Below the pieces are notes generated by a model that worked only from the letters and a program-made list of their open reading frames with translations, searched no databases and was not told the DNA's origin. A DNA stretch of 64,000 nucleotides. Source: Companilactobacillus baiquanensis (lineage in GTDB: Bacteria > Bacillota > Bacilli > Lactobacillales > Lactobacillaceae). The number at the start of each line of letters is the position of its first letter. The stretch's first letter is position 1. Below, piece by piece: positions 15,574 to 22,408 of this stretch. Location of the stretch: positions 341,242-405,241 of the forward strand of contig NZ_RHOQ01000002.1 in the NCBI RefSeq assembly GCF_003946605.1, given 5' to 3'. The translations under genes were made by a program, and so were the position numbers.

Positions 15574-16626
15574 ATGAAGTTTTTAGACTTATTCGCCGGA
15601 ATCGGTGGTTTCAGACTAGGACTTGAACAAGCAGGACACACTTGTGTTGGATTCGTTGAAATAGACAAATTCGCAAGAAAAAGTTATGAAGCAATTTTTG
15701 ATACAGAAGGAGAATATACGGAACATGACATTAACAAAGTTAACACAAAAGAATTACCCGAAGCAGACATCTGGTGTTTCGGCTTCCCCTGTCAAGATAT
15801 TTCTGTCGCAGGAAAACAAAAAGGTTTTGAAGGAAATCGCTCCTCACTATTCTTTGCCGTTACAAGAAAACTTCATGAACTCGAAGACAAAAAGAAACCT
15901 TCATATTTACTCATTGAAAATGTTAAAAACTTACTTTCAATTAATTCAGGATGGGACTTTGCAAGCCTCCAAATTGAGTTGGACTCACTCGGGTATGACA
16001 TCGAGTGGGACGTTCTTAACTCAAAAGAAGTCGTGCCTCAAAACAGGGAAAGAGTATTCATTATTGGACATCTTAGAGGACGACGTACCCAGCAAATATT
16101 TCCTATCATCAGACAAAACGGAGAAGCTAATAACACGGTTAAACAAGTAGGAAATCTAACTCCTGATGGATCATTCAGTGGTAATCCACAGGTTGGGCGA
16201 GTATACGGCACCGATGGAATTTCACCAACATTAAGCACAATGCAAGGTGGTGGGCAAGAGCCAAAGGTTACTATCCGTGAAGCCACCAAGATCGGGTATG
16301 ACGTTGCTCAATTGGGAGACAGCATTAACTTTTCTCAGCCTAATAGCAAGACAAGACGCGGACGGGTTGGCCATGGTGTTGCGAACACCTTAACGACGGG
16401 TATTGAGCAGGCTACGTTGACTGGTAATTTACGCATTCGCAAGCTGACTCCGTTAGAAACGTGGCGCCTACAAGGATTCCCTGATTGGGCATTTAATTTA
16501 GCACGCGAAGCTGGGCTAAGTGATAGTCAACTATACAAGCAGGCTGGAAATAGTGTGACGGTGCCAGTTATTAAGGCAATCGCGGATAGAATGGACTACA
16601 ACAATCGAGAAAGAAGAGGTGACTGA
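15574..16626 (+). CDS. DNA cytosine C5-methyltransferase
   Basis: 350 residues. All key motifs are present: I FAGIGGFRLGL (7-17), IV GFPCQDISVAG with catalytic Cys73, VI ENV (115-117), VIII QNRERVFIIGH (156-166) and X AGNSVTVPVI near the end. The variable region (about 195-290) is the target-recognition part. No endonuclease gene is adjacent, so it probably protects phage DNA from a host restriction enzyme. A 22-codon remnant of a related gene lies at 17091-17186, showing past recombination here. Ribosome-binding site AAGGAGG. Confidence 0.93.
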   Translation: MKFLDLFAGIGGFRLGLEQAGHTCVGFVEIDKFARKSYEAIFDTEGEYTEHDINKVNTKELPEADIWCFGFPCQDISVAGKQKGFEGNRSSLFFAVTRKLHELEDKKKPSYLLIENVKNLLSINSGWDFASLQIELDSLGYDIEWDVLNSKEVVPQNRERVFIIGHLRGRRTQQIFPIIRQNGEANNTVKQVGNLTPDGSFSGNPQVGRVYGTDGISPTLSTMQGGGQEPKVTIREATKIGYDVAQLGDSINFSQPNSKTRRGRVGHGVANTLTTGIEQATLTGNLRIRKLTPLETWRLQGFPDWAFNLAREAGLSDSQLYKQAGNSVTVPVIKAIADRMDYNNRERRGD

Positions 16627-16628
16627 CG

Positions 16629-17042
16629 ATGAGCAATGAGCAAGAGTTCGACGGTGAAGGTTTCGATTGGTTAATTGGACGCCATATTATGAGGGTTGAA
16701 GATGCAGTTGCACCAGATGACGCACATATGAATACAGATGGCTACTTGTTGACTTGTGATGATGGTACACAACTGCTGACATATGAGAACGAAGGATGTG
16801 GGGGATGTGGAAATGGATGGAGTGATTTGCCAGATTTGTCACTGTTAGCCAACCACGACAACGCAATCACCAACGTTGAAGCAGTGTATGACGAAGATGA
16901 CACATTTCGCTTGTTTGTCTACTACCATGATGAGCGCTTCGATGTGGGAAGTGGCGATGATGGTTATGGCAATGGGTACTACGGCGGTGGTTTCTACCTA
17001 CGCGTGATAAAGCCTATTAAGGAGACACACGATGAACAATGA
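16629..17042 (+). CDS. Acidic Gly/Asp-rich phage protein (DUF7448-like)
   Basis: 137 residues, strongly acidic with a CGGCGNGWSDL segment and a Gly/Tyr-rich GDDGYGNGYYGGGFYL segment. It resembles the small DUF7448-type proteins seen in phage accessory regions; confidence in the family is low. It starts three bases after the methylase stop. Base composition is noticeably richer in G and C than its neighbours, which suggests a separate origin. Confidence 0.6.
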   Translation: MSNEQEFDGEGFDWLIGRHIMRVEDAVAPDDAHMNTDGYLLTCDDGTQLLTYENEGCGGCGNGWSDLPDLSLLANHDNAITNVEAVYDEDDTFRLFVYYHDERFDVGSGDDGYGNGYYGGGFYLRVIKPIKETHDEQ

Positions 17043-17091
17043 AACGAAACGTGACGTGTTTGAAGTAGCGTTGAGGGAACAGAGAAAGTAA
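17032..17091 (+). pseudogene. Truncated start of an unknown gene
   Basis: ATG 17032 behind AAGGAGACACACG opens a frame of 19 codons only (starts MNNETKRDVFEVALREQRK). It runs straight into the remnant of a second cytosine methylase. The good ribosome-binding site and abrupt end suggest a gene cut off by recombination. Confidence 0.4.
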
Positions 17092-17186
17092 ATAGTAATT
17101 CACAACTTTATAAATAGGCCGGCAATTCTGTGACAGTCCCAGTTATTTATGAAATTGCTAAAAGAATGAATTGGTTCAAAAATTAG
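17091..17186 (+). pseudogene. C-terminal remnant of a second C5-methyltransferase
   Basis: Read in frame, the segment gives SQLYK-stop-AGNSVTVPVIYEIAKRM and then a stop, matching the C-terminal motif X of the intact methylase at 15574 (QLYKQAGNSVTVPVI). The CAG codon of the intact copy corresponds to TAG here (17115-17117). Bases differ at many third positions, so this is a diverged second gene and not a recent duplication. Confidence 0.8.
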
Positions 17187-17230
17187 TCAAATACGTTAAA
17201 AAAGAAAAGAAATATCAAGGAGTGGAAAAT

Positions 17231-17650
17231 ATGAGAGTTCTAAAAGGATATAGCAAGAATCAACAAAAGGAATTAGAATATGCTAGAAAAAATATTAGTT
17301 GTAATGACTTTTTACATAACATAACTTATTTTACAGCATACGCCGAATGTGACTCCATCAAGGATAAATACGATAAGGCTAATACAGACGAACGAATTTC
17401 CATTATTAGGGATATTTTAGACTTCTATACTGATAAAGCTAAGTTTCCAGATCCTAAAAAATATTATGTGCAACTGATTAAAAATAATGATGGTAGTTAC
17501 CTCAATAGAAGTAAGTTAAACAATTCCTATATGACAAACAGTTGCCAGTCAGATGACGTTTTTCAAACTGAATTTACTGAACAAGAAATCAAAGATATTG
17601 ACCCAAGATATATGGCTTTCGCTGTGCCAGTGGAGGATGACGATGAATAA
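17231..17650 (+). CDS. DUF1642-like phage protein
   Basis: 139 residues from ATG 17231 (AAGGAGTGG upstream); the longer frame from 17171 has no ribosome-binding site. The C-terminal FTEQEIKDIDPRYMAFAVPV is typical of DUF1642 proteins common in Lactobacillus and Lactococcus phage accessory regions. Function unknown. Overlaps the next gene by 8 bases. Confidence 0.65.
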   Translation: MRVLKGYSKNQQKELEYARKNISCNDFLHNITYFTAYAECDSIKDKYDKANTDERISIIRDILDFYTDKAKFPDPKKYYVQLIKNNDGSYLNRSKLNNSYMTNSCQSDDVFQTEFTEQEIKDIDPRYMAFAVPVEDDDE

Positions 17651-18014
17651 AACAAAAGTAATGCAAATAATAAATTCTATTGATTTAGGATTGAATATTA
17701 TTGAAGAAGGTAAGCAATTAGATACACAAGCTCTCACAGAGTCTGTTCGTATAGATGTTGAAGATTTAAAAGAAGAACTTAATTCAAAGCCTGTTATGCC
17801 CAAAGTGTTTGATGAGTTTGCTAACCAATTTGATTTAACTAAACAGCAAGATGAACAGGGGTTAGATGAAGCGTTAGAAGAGATGTACATGATGTATATG
17901 CATGGTGGCAGTAAGTTTGATGATTTAGAAGAATATATGAGAAAACATGGAGATGAAGAATTTTACTTAAAATGTATTGACGCAGTTAAATACGGTTACG
18001 AGGTGGAGAAATGA
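17643..18014 (+). CDS. DUF1642-like phage protein
   Basis: 123 residues from ATG 17643 (GGAGG upstream). The middle (KPVMPKVFDEFANQF) and the end (FYLKCIDAVKYGYEVEK) are DUF1642-like. Helical, acidic, soluble. The stop overlaps the next ATG, so the series of small genes is translationally coupled. Function unknown. Confidence 0.65.
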   Translation: MNKTKVMQIINSIDLGLNIIEEGKQLDTQALTESVRIDVEDLKEELNSKPVMPKVFDEFANQFDLTKQQDEQGLDEALEEMYMMYMHGGSKFDDLEEYMRKHGDEEFYLKCIDAVKYGYEVEK

Positions 18015-18202
18015 AGGTTAAAGATTTAATTCATGAATTAGAAAAGTTTGATTAGGAAAGTGACGTCGCTATTTACAACAGAAGAATGGGTAATGTATCG
18101 ATAATTCCTGACTACGAGCCAGAAAATACGATTGCTATGGATCCTGAATTTGCGGAAGAGAATGAAATGGATTCTAGTACTATTTTTATTACGGGAAAGT
18201 AG
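18011..18202 (+). pseudogene. Small phage gene interrupted by an amber codon
   Basis: ATG 18011 overlaps the previous stop. The frame reads MKVKDLIHELEKFD, then TAG at 18053-18055, then continues open for 48 more codons (ESDVAIYNRRMGNVSI and so on) to TAG 18200. The pattern resembles small phage proteins that start KVKDLIxxL and normally have Q or a similar residue at that position. The simplest reading is one nonsense mutation. Confidence 0.75.
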
Positions 18203-18243
18203 GGAAAAGAGTAGTGGAGGTAGTTTAATGGTAAATAACGGCA

Positions 18244-18309
18244 ATAAAAAAGCCACTCAACGAATGAGTGGTTTCTGTGGTTAGTTAACTTAGCAAACTA
18301 ATTATATCA
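18244..18309 (-). ncRNA. Candidate leftward mini-transcript, cassette 2
   Basis: Leftward order: extended -10 TGATATAAT (complement of 18301-18309), about 26 nt, then hairpin AAGCCACTC/GAGTGGTTT (18250-18258 with 18266-18274) and a T-run. It matches cassette 1 at 8518-8591 in layout, in distance and partly in bases. It lies between the early genes and the ArpU gene. On the plus strand an 18-codon frame with a GGAGG site (18228-18284) overlaps the hairpin and may be chance. Confidence 0.45.
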
Positions 18310-18328
18310 CAGAGGGGATTGTTTTAAG

Positions 18329-18760
18329 GTGAGTTTATTTCCAGAAATTGACGAAACAGAAACAATTAATAATGTCGTTGAATATTTTGAGCGTGATTTT
18401 CCTAGGCTGATCGCTCAATCACATTTAAATTTATCTTATATCCAATCGCCGAAATTTGATGTAATCGGGGGAGGTGGTGGCACACGGAACAGCCAAGAAG
18501 ATAAATTAGTAGATCATATCAGTGCGCCAGAGTATGTTAAAGCGACTATGAGACTGATCAACAATTGTCCTGATACATATAGAACGATTCTAAAGTACAA
18601 ATATGTATATGGTAGGTCATCACTAGAAGTCACTGACATGGTGGGATACGGTCAAACTAGGTACAACGAATTACGAAAGCAAGCACTATTATATTTTGCC
18701 GACGCTTTCATGGATTTTGAGGATTTACATATTTATTTAAGCTCAAAAGCGACGTATTAG
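18329..18760 (+). CDS. ArpU-family late transcription regulator
   Basis: 143 residues from GTG 18329. It matches the ArpU family (phage late-gene regulators originally linked to muramidase export): N-terminal ETINNVVEYFERDFPRL, central APEYVKATMRLINNCPDTYRTILKYKYV and C-terminal sigma-4-like helices (RSSLEVTDMVGYGQTRYNELRKQALLYF). Expected to switch on the late operon. Seven 11-bp repeats begin in its last codons, and a long noncoding stretch follows, so its target could be right there. Confidence 0.85.
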   Translation: MSLFPEIDETETINNVVEYFERDFPRLIAQSHLNLSYIQSPKFDVIGGGGGTRNSQEDKLVDHISAPEYVKATMRLINNCPDTYRTILKYKYVYGRSSLEVTDMVGYGQTRYNELRKQALLYFADAFMDFEDLHIYLSSKATY

Positions 18761-18825
18761 CGGTGAGGTAGCGATGTTTTAGCGATAATATGGCGACGAA
18801 AGAGCGATGGCAAGGCGATGTCAAT
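18749..18825 (+). repeat. Seven GCGAYG repeats at exact 11-bp spacing
   Basis: GCGA or GCGG occurs at 18749, 18760, 18771, 18782, 18793, 18804 and 18815, each exactly 11 bp apart; the consensus unit is GCGAYGNNNNA. The array starts in the last codons of the ArpU gene and runs into noncoding DNA. Close to one helical turn per unit places all copies on one face. Candidate binding array for the ArpU protein, or for the small terminase as a cosB/pac-like site. Confidence 0.8.
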
Positions 18826-18839
18826 ACGGGTTATATTGG

Positions 18840-19340
18840 TATCGTTGGAAATTCAAAAAAAGAAAAGAGTTGAAAAGCTCAATCTTTATGGAATAGACAG
18901 CCCAAGTTACTCTACTTAAAAAGGAGCACACAATATACGACAAGGAATAAGTCACAAAAACCAGATCAAACGTCTAAAGACAATCAACCGTGAATAAACA
19001 CGTAAAAATTAGTTTTAACGCTACAAAAGTAAGCTTATTGACCTTACTTTAATTAGTCGCTTATGATAACGGCGACTATCCTGCGGTTACTGGCGTGATA
19101 TTAGCAGAATACTTAATTAAATTTCCATTAATATCCCCCTTCTACTACTTAAATTCATTCAACAAATGAGCTAATTAGATCGGGTTCGATTCCCGTTAAC
19201 CGCTTTAAAATTTAATATTATTGCCGTGAAACTTGATCGAACTATTATCGTAAGTTCGGTGGATATTGTGACGATGAGGGGGCAGACGTGCTACCGCCAA
19301 GGCAATAAATTATAGATCACTCATTGGGTGGTCTTTTTTT
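18840..19340 (+). ncRNA. Candidate large structured noncoding RNA
   Basis: About 500 nt without a credible gene but dense in pairing. Hairpins: 18862-18888, CGTG/CACG at 18989-19002, AAAGTAAG/CTTACTTT (19026-19050), TAGTCGC/GCGACTA (19054-19078). Long-range stems: GCGGTTA (19083-19089) with TAACCGC (19197-19203), and TTATTGCC (19218-19225) with GGCAATAA (19301-19308), the latter enclosing CGAACT/AGTTCG (19238-19258). Loop ATCGT (19247-19251) can pair with ACGAT (19271-19275), and CCCCCT (19135-19140) with AGGGGG (19277-19282). It ends in an intrinsic terminator. The place and style fit the large phage RNAs ROOL or GOLLD; the start is not determined. Confidence 0.55.
19314..19340 (+). terminator. 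Terminator closing the noncoding segment
   Basis: AGATCACTC and GGGTGGTCT pair over 9 bp around ATT, followed by seven T. It lies just upstream of the Gp49-like gene. Confidence 0.85.
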
Positions 19341-19354
19341 ATTGGAGGGGAAAT

Positions 19355-19618
19355 ATGAAAAATAAAGTTACACAAAAGCAAATTGATAATATCATTAAAC
19401 ACTCAAGAATTGACGTTAAAACGGTTTTCAACAAAGTAACGTTAGTTACATGTAAATTGCCAAACGGTTTCGTATTAGTCGAATCTAGTGGAGCAGTGGA
19501 CAAATCCAATTACGATGTGGAAATCGGTAAAGAAACTTGTATGACACGAATAACTAATAAGATTTGGGAACTTGAAGGCTATTCACTAGCAAATCAATTA
19601 ATCAAAAAAGTTAATTAA
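19355..19618 (+). CDS. Gp49/gp66-family phage protein
   Basis: 87 residues from ATG 19355 with GGAGGGG upstream. Family pattern of the N4 gp49/Sf6 gp66 group: VTCKLPNGFVLVESSGAVDKSNYD, CMTRITNKIWELEGY. Small DNA-metabolism-associated phage protein of unknown action. First gene after the noncoding RNA segment. Confidence 0.78.
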   Translation: MKNKVTQKQIDNIIKHSRIDVKTVFNKVTLVTCKLPNGFVLVESSGAVDKSNYDVEIGKETCMTRITNKIWELEGYSLANQLIKKVN

Positions 19619-19661
19619 CAGTCTGATGGCAGAAGACTGATTATAGATTGGAGTGAATTAA

Positions 19662-20744
19662 GTGGGTAAACTTGGAAGAGATGAGTTTTACAAAATTGCT
19701 GGTGTGAAGCAGCATGCAGAGTTTGAACGATATTTAAGAGATATTTTATTTAAACCCAAAAAGCGAGAAGAATTTTATCAAAAGCTGTTAGAAATCGATT
19801 CTGATGTTTACGTTGACACTTTTCGACAATATTTTGAAGAATATGCTGCCGAAAGGAAATCGAATCAGCAAGATTATACTCCTGATTCCATATCTCATTT
19901 ACTATCGAAATTAACACAGTGTGATCCTCAACCGAATTCTATGTGGACTGCATACGATCCGACAGCTGGGACGGGCTCATTACTAATTCAAAATTGGAAG
20001 AATGACCAACTACAAGAAAATATTTTCTCATATCAACCACATAACTATATTTATCGGGCTGATGAGCTTGCAGACAATTCAATACCTTACTTGCTTCACA
20101 ATTTAGCCATTCGTGGAATGAACTGTGTTGTTGTACATGGTGATACGTTAGAAAGGACTGCCAAACAGGTGTATTTTGTTCAAAATGCTAAAGATGATTT
20201 CATGAGCTATTCGAGTGTAAATGTGATGCCGCATACGGACGAGATACTTAACTATTTAGGATTAAGCAAATGGGAAGAACCTGCGATAGATCATATTGAA
20301 GATGAAATTAGTGATGTGCACTTTAAACCCGCAATTTTACCAATGCAGAAAAGAGCACTTCCGCTTAATAAAGATTATCAAGATGATATAGAACCGTATG
20401 AAAGCGAAGAAGACAGATTACAGTTGAAAGATATTGCAACAGTCGAACGTGCGAAAGCAAAAAAAGTATATCCCCGAGGAACAATAGTGATTCAGATATC
20501 AGCGACTCGGGGGCAAATAGGCCTGCTGAAATCCAGTGGGCTAGTAGGTAGTCAATATGCTTGTATCGATTCAAAAATCGATTCAGGCTTTTTATTTTAT
20601 CTAATTCAGACCAAGGCCCCACGTCATTTTAATAGAGTGCAGCAAGGCTTAAATCTAACTATTGAAGATATTGAAACAATACCGGTTGCGATTACTTTTG
20701 CTACTAGACCAGAAAAATATGAACAGACGCAATTAAATATTTAA
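19662..20744 (+). CDS. N6-methylase-like protein fused to an HsdS-like recognition segment, no NPPY
   Basis: 360 residues from GTG 19662. Residues 1-85 resemble the helical N-terminus of type I HsdM (ending QDYTPDSISHLLSKL). Motif I DPTAGTGSLL is at 99-108, with YRADELADNSIPYLLHNLAIRG (131-151) and VVHGDTL behind it. The catalytic NPP(Y/W/F) expected about 20-30 residues later is absent; the place reads SSVNVMPHTD. Residues about 255-345 resemble an HsdS target-recognition half (LKDIATVERAKAKKVYPRGT, GSQYACIDSK, RVQQGLNLTIEDIETIPV). It may bind AdoMet and DNA without methylating. No partner subunits are nearby. A possible anti-restriction decoy. Confidence 0.75.
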   Translation: MGKLGRDEFYKIAGVKQHAEFERYLRDILFKPKKREEFYQKLLEIDSDVYVDTFRQYFEEYAAERKSNQQDYTPDSISHLLSKLTQCDPQPNSMWTAYDPTAGTGSLLIQNWKNDQLQENIFSYQPHNYIYRADELADNSIPYLLHNLAIRGMNCVVVHGDTLERTAKQVYFVQNAKDDFMSYSSVNVMPHTDEILNYLGLSKWEEPAIDHIEDEISDVHFKPAILPMQKRALPLNKDYQDDIEPYESEEDRLQLKDIATVERAKAKKVYPRGTIVIQISATRGQIGLLKSSGLVGSQYACIDSKIDSGFLFYLIQTKAPRHFNRVQQGLNLTIEDIETIPVAITFATRPEKYEQTQLNI

Positions 20745-20761
20745 ATTATTGGAGGAAACCA

Positions 20762-20971
20762 GTGGAAGAAATAGAAATTTATTTTAAAAAAGATGATTCG
20801 TTAATGATTAAGACCATTTATATCAATCCTAACAGCGTTGAAATAATCGGAATGTATGACGATGGAGAATTTGAAGGCATGTACAGCGTTTCTACTAATT
20901 CTGGAGATGAATATATGGTTAATGAAAAAACAGCCATGAAACTTGTTGGAATTTTGTATGATACGCACTAA
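20762..20971 (+). CDS. Small phage protein of unknown function
   Basis: 69 residues from GTG 20762, with TTGGAGGAAACCA upstream. Beta-rich and acidic (MIKTIYINPNSVEIIGMYDDGEFEGMY). Follows the methylase-like gene by 17 bases and is probably co-transcribed. Family not recognised. Confidence 0.55.
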   Translation: MEEIEIYFKKDDSLMIKTIYINPNSVEIIGMYDDGEFEGMYSVSTNSGDEYMVNEKTAMKLVGILYDTH

Positions 20972-21116
20972 ATTCGGCTATATGACAGCTATGGAAGCCA
21001 ATTTGATTGGTCAAATTGATAAGGAATTAGCAATTAAGAAGCGAAAGGAGCAAAAAATTGAAAAAAGAACCAATCGCAAAGAAACTTTTAAAAAAGTTAA
21101 ATCTGCATATAAGTGA
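20958..21116 (+). CDS. Small basic protein overlapping both neighbours
   Basis: ATG 20958 opens a 52-codon frame that overlaps the upstream gene by 14 bases and the downstream one by 59. Lys/Arg-rich (KKRKEQKIEKRTNRKETFKK). The start is typical of short phage proteins (MIRTKFGYMTAMEANLIGQ), but the ribosome-binding site is weak, so this call is tentative. Confidence 0.4.
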   Translation: MIRTKFGYMTAMEANLIGQIDKELAIKKRKEQKIEKRTNRKETFKKVKSAYK

Positions 21117-21396
21117 TGATTTAAAAAATGTAAATACGTCGAATTTCAATTTTAATTACTTAGATGGTCGTTTAAACTATCAAGAACAAAAACAAGATTA
21201 CTTAGGTAGCAGATTGATAGATCAGCAAATGGATATTAGTAAAATGCAGCGTGAACAAAATTCGCTTAAAAATAAAATTAAAAAATTGAAATCAGAAAAC
21301 AAGGAGCTTAAACGACGTTTTACAACACAATCAATAATTCTTGGGATTTGGTTGATGTTGATAATTGTAGAGATTATTTCCAAATACTTATTTTAA
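21058..21396 (+). CDS. Coiled-coil protein with C-terminal membrane helix
   Basis: 112 residues from TTG 21058 (AAGGAG seven bases upstream). A long coiled coil (about 55-88, MQREQNSLKNKIKKLKSENK) is followed by one transmembrane helix at the C-terminus (IILGIWLMLIIVEIISKYLF). Tail-anchored topology with the coil in the cytoplasm. Position before the terminase is unusual for a membrane protein; function unknown. Confidence 0.6.
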   Translation: MKKEPIAKKLLKKLNLHISDDLKNVNTSNFNFNYLDGRLNYQEQKQDYLGSRLIDQQMDISKMQREQNSLKNKIKKLKSENKELKRRFTTQSIILGIWLMLIIVEIISKYLF

Positions 21397-21464
21397 TTAG
21401 AGAGTCTAGTCAGTAAAACGGATATGCTATCAAACGATTGGCGATATTGCTAAGGGCAAATTAA

Positions 21465-21487
21465 AAGACATCTAAAAAAGGTGTCTT
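21465..21487 (-). terminator. Terminator of the leftward gene at 21498
   Basis: AAGACATC pairs with GGTGTCTT (one wobble); on the minus strand it is followed by TTTTAATTT. Confidence 0.6.
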
Positions 21488-21497
21488 AAATAAATAA

Positions 21498-21707
21498 CTA
21501 TTCTATTTTAAACTTTGTACCGTCATCCAATTCAATAGAGCCATTATTAAGAAAATTTCTTGTATTGATAGAAGTCCCAACGGGTAATTCTTTTATATTA
21601 GATTGATCTATACGAAACTCAGTTGGTGCGATTTTACTGAGAGTTAGATTGTGGCCGTTGCATGAGATACTTTGTTTTTTTAGTAAAGTATTTAAAACGT
21701 TGCTCAT
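21498..21707 (-). CDS. Small leftward gene before the terminase
   Basis: 69 residues from the ATG at 21705-21707, behind AGGGGAGC; a longer frame from 21728 lacks a ribosome-binding site. Beta-rich (LTLSKIAPTEFRIDQSNIKEL, GSIELDDGTKFKIE). It is alone on the minus strand with its own terminator, inside the rightward late region, which suggests independent expression, perhaps in the lysogen. No family recognised. Confidence 0.55.
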   Translation of the reverse strand: MSNVLNTLLKKQSISCNGHNLTLSKIAPTEFRIDQSNIKELPVGTSINTRNFLNNGSIELDDGTKFKIE

Positions 21708-21823
21708 ATTAAAAGCTCCCCTTTTCATAATTGATGGTTTTACCGTAGCATAGGACTATTTTATATACAACATTAAAGCTTATTTGTCAAGATATATTTA
21801 AAAATAATTAGGAGGTGATTAAG

Positions 21824-22408
21824 TTGGCTAAGTCAAGCATTGATAAGTGGACAACTCCAGAAGGACTATTAGAAATCGAAGGTTGGGCACGAGACGGCTT
21901 AACCGATGAGCAAATCGCACACAACATTGGGATTGTTCCATCTACATTGTATGAGTGGAAAAAGAAGAAATCGGAGATATCGGAGTCCCTAAAAAAGGGA
22001 AAATCTGTTGTTGATCGCGAAGTTGAAAATGCATTATTTAAACGTGCTATCGGTTTTAAATCAATGGAAGAACAATATAGAGTTGTCCCTATTGAAGATG
22101 AAATAGTTGAGGTAAGACGACGTGACTATGCTAACAAATGGAAACTGAAACACCCAGACGCATCTAGTCAAGAGATTCAAGACGCTGCGGTTAAAGGTGT
22201 TAAAACTTCTAAGCGTGTCAAGTTGGGTATTATTGAAAAGGACGTTCCACCAGATACAACGGCAGCTATTTTTTGGTTAAAGAATCGTAAGCCGGACGAT
22301 TGGCGAGATAAACATGAGACTGAATTATCAGGCGGGTTAAACGTTCACAATCCTTACGCAAATCTGACTGATGAAGAATTGAAGAAATTGGCTAATGAAC
22401 AGAAGTGA
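21824..22408 (+). CDS. terS: Terminase small subunit
   Basis: 194 residues from TTG 21824 (GGAGGTGATT upstream). N-terminal helix-turn-helix (LTDEQIAHNIGIVPSTLYEWKKKK, about 23-46) that binds the packaging site, a middle oligomerisation region and a C-terminal segment with AAIFWLKNRKPDDWRDK and a tail that contacts the large subunit. Overlaps terL by 14 bases. Pac or cos type cannot be decided from sequence alone; an 11-bp repeat array 3 kb upstream is one candidate target. Confidence 0.9.
   Translation: MAKSSIDKWTTPEGLLEIEGWARDGLTDEQIAHNIGIVPSTLYEWKKKKSEISESLKKGKSVVDREVENALFKRAIGFKSMEEQYRVVPIEDEIVEVRRRDYANKWKLKHPDASSQEIQDAAVKGVKTSKRVKLGIIEKDVPPDTTAAIFWLKNRKPDDWRDKHETELSGGLNVHNPYANLTDEELKKLANEQK

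Noticed and set aside
17115..18055. Stop-codon (TAG) reassignment in the phage, suggested by two in-frame TAG codons
   Set aside because: TAG ends many intact genes here, including the integrase, serS, ArpU and the head morphogenesis genes' neighbours, and no suppressor tRNA gene is visible. Two nonsense mutations are simpler.
18749..18825. Reading the 11-bp repeat array as a CRISPR
   Set aside because: Units are 11 bp with no spacers of constant length, and no cas genes are present.
19083..19204. A functional tRNA gene in the noncoding segment
   Set aside because: The acceptor and T-arm match, but 122 nt separate the ends and no proper D-arm or anticodon arm can be drawn. Treated as a tRNA-like part of a larger RNA.
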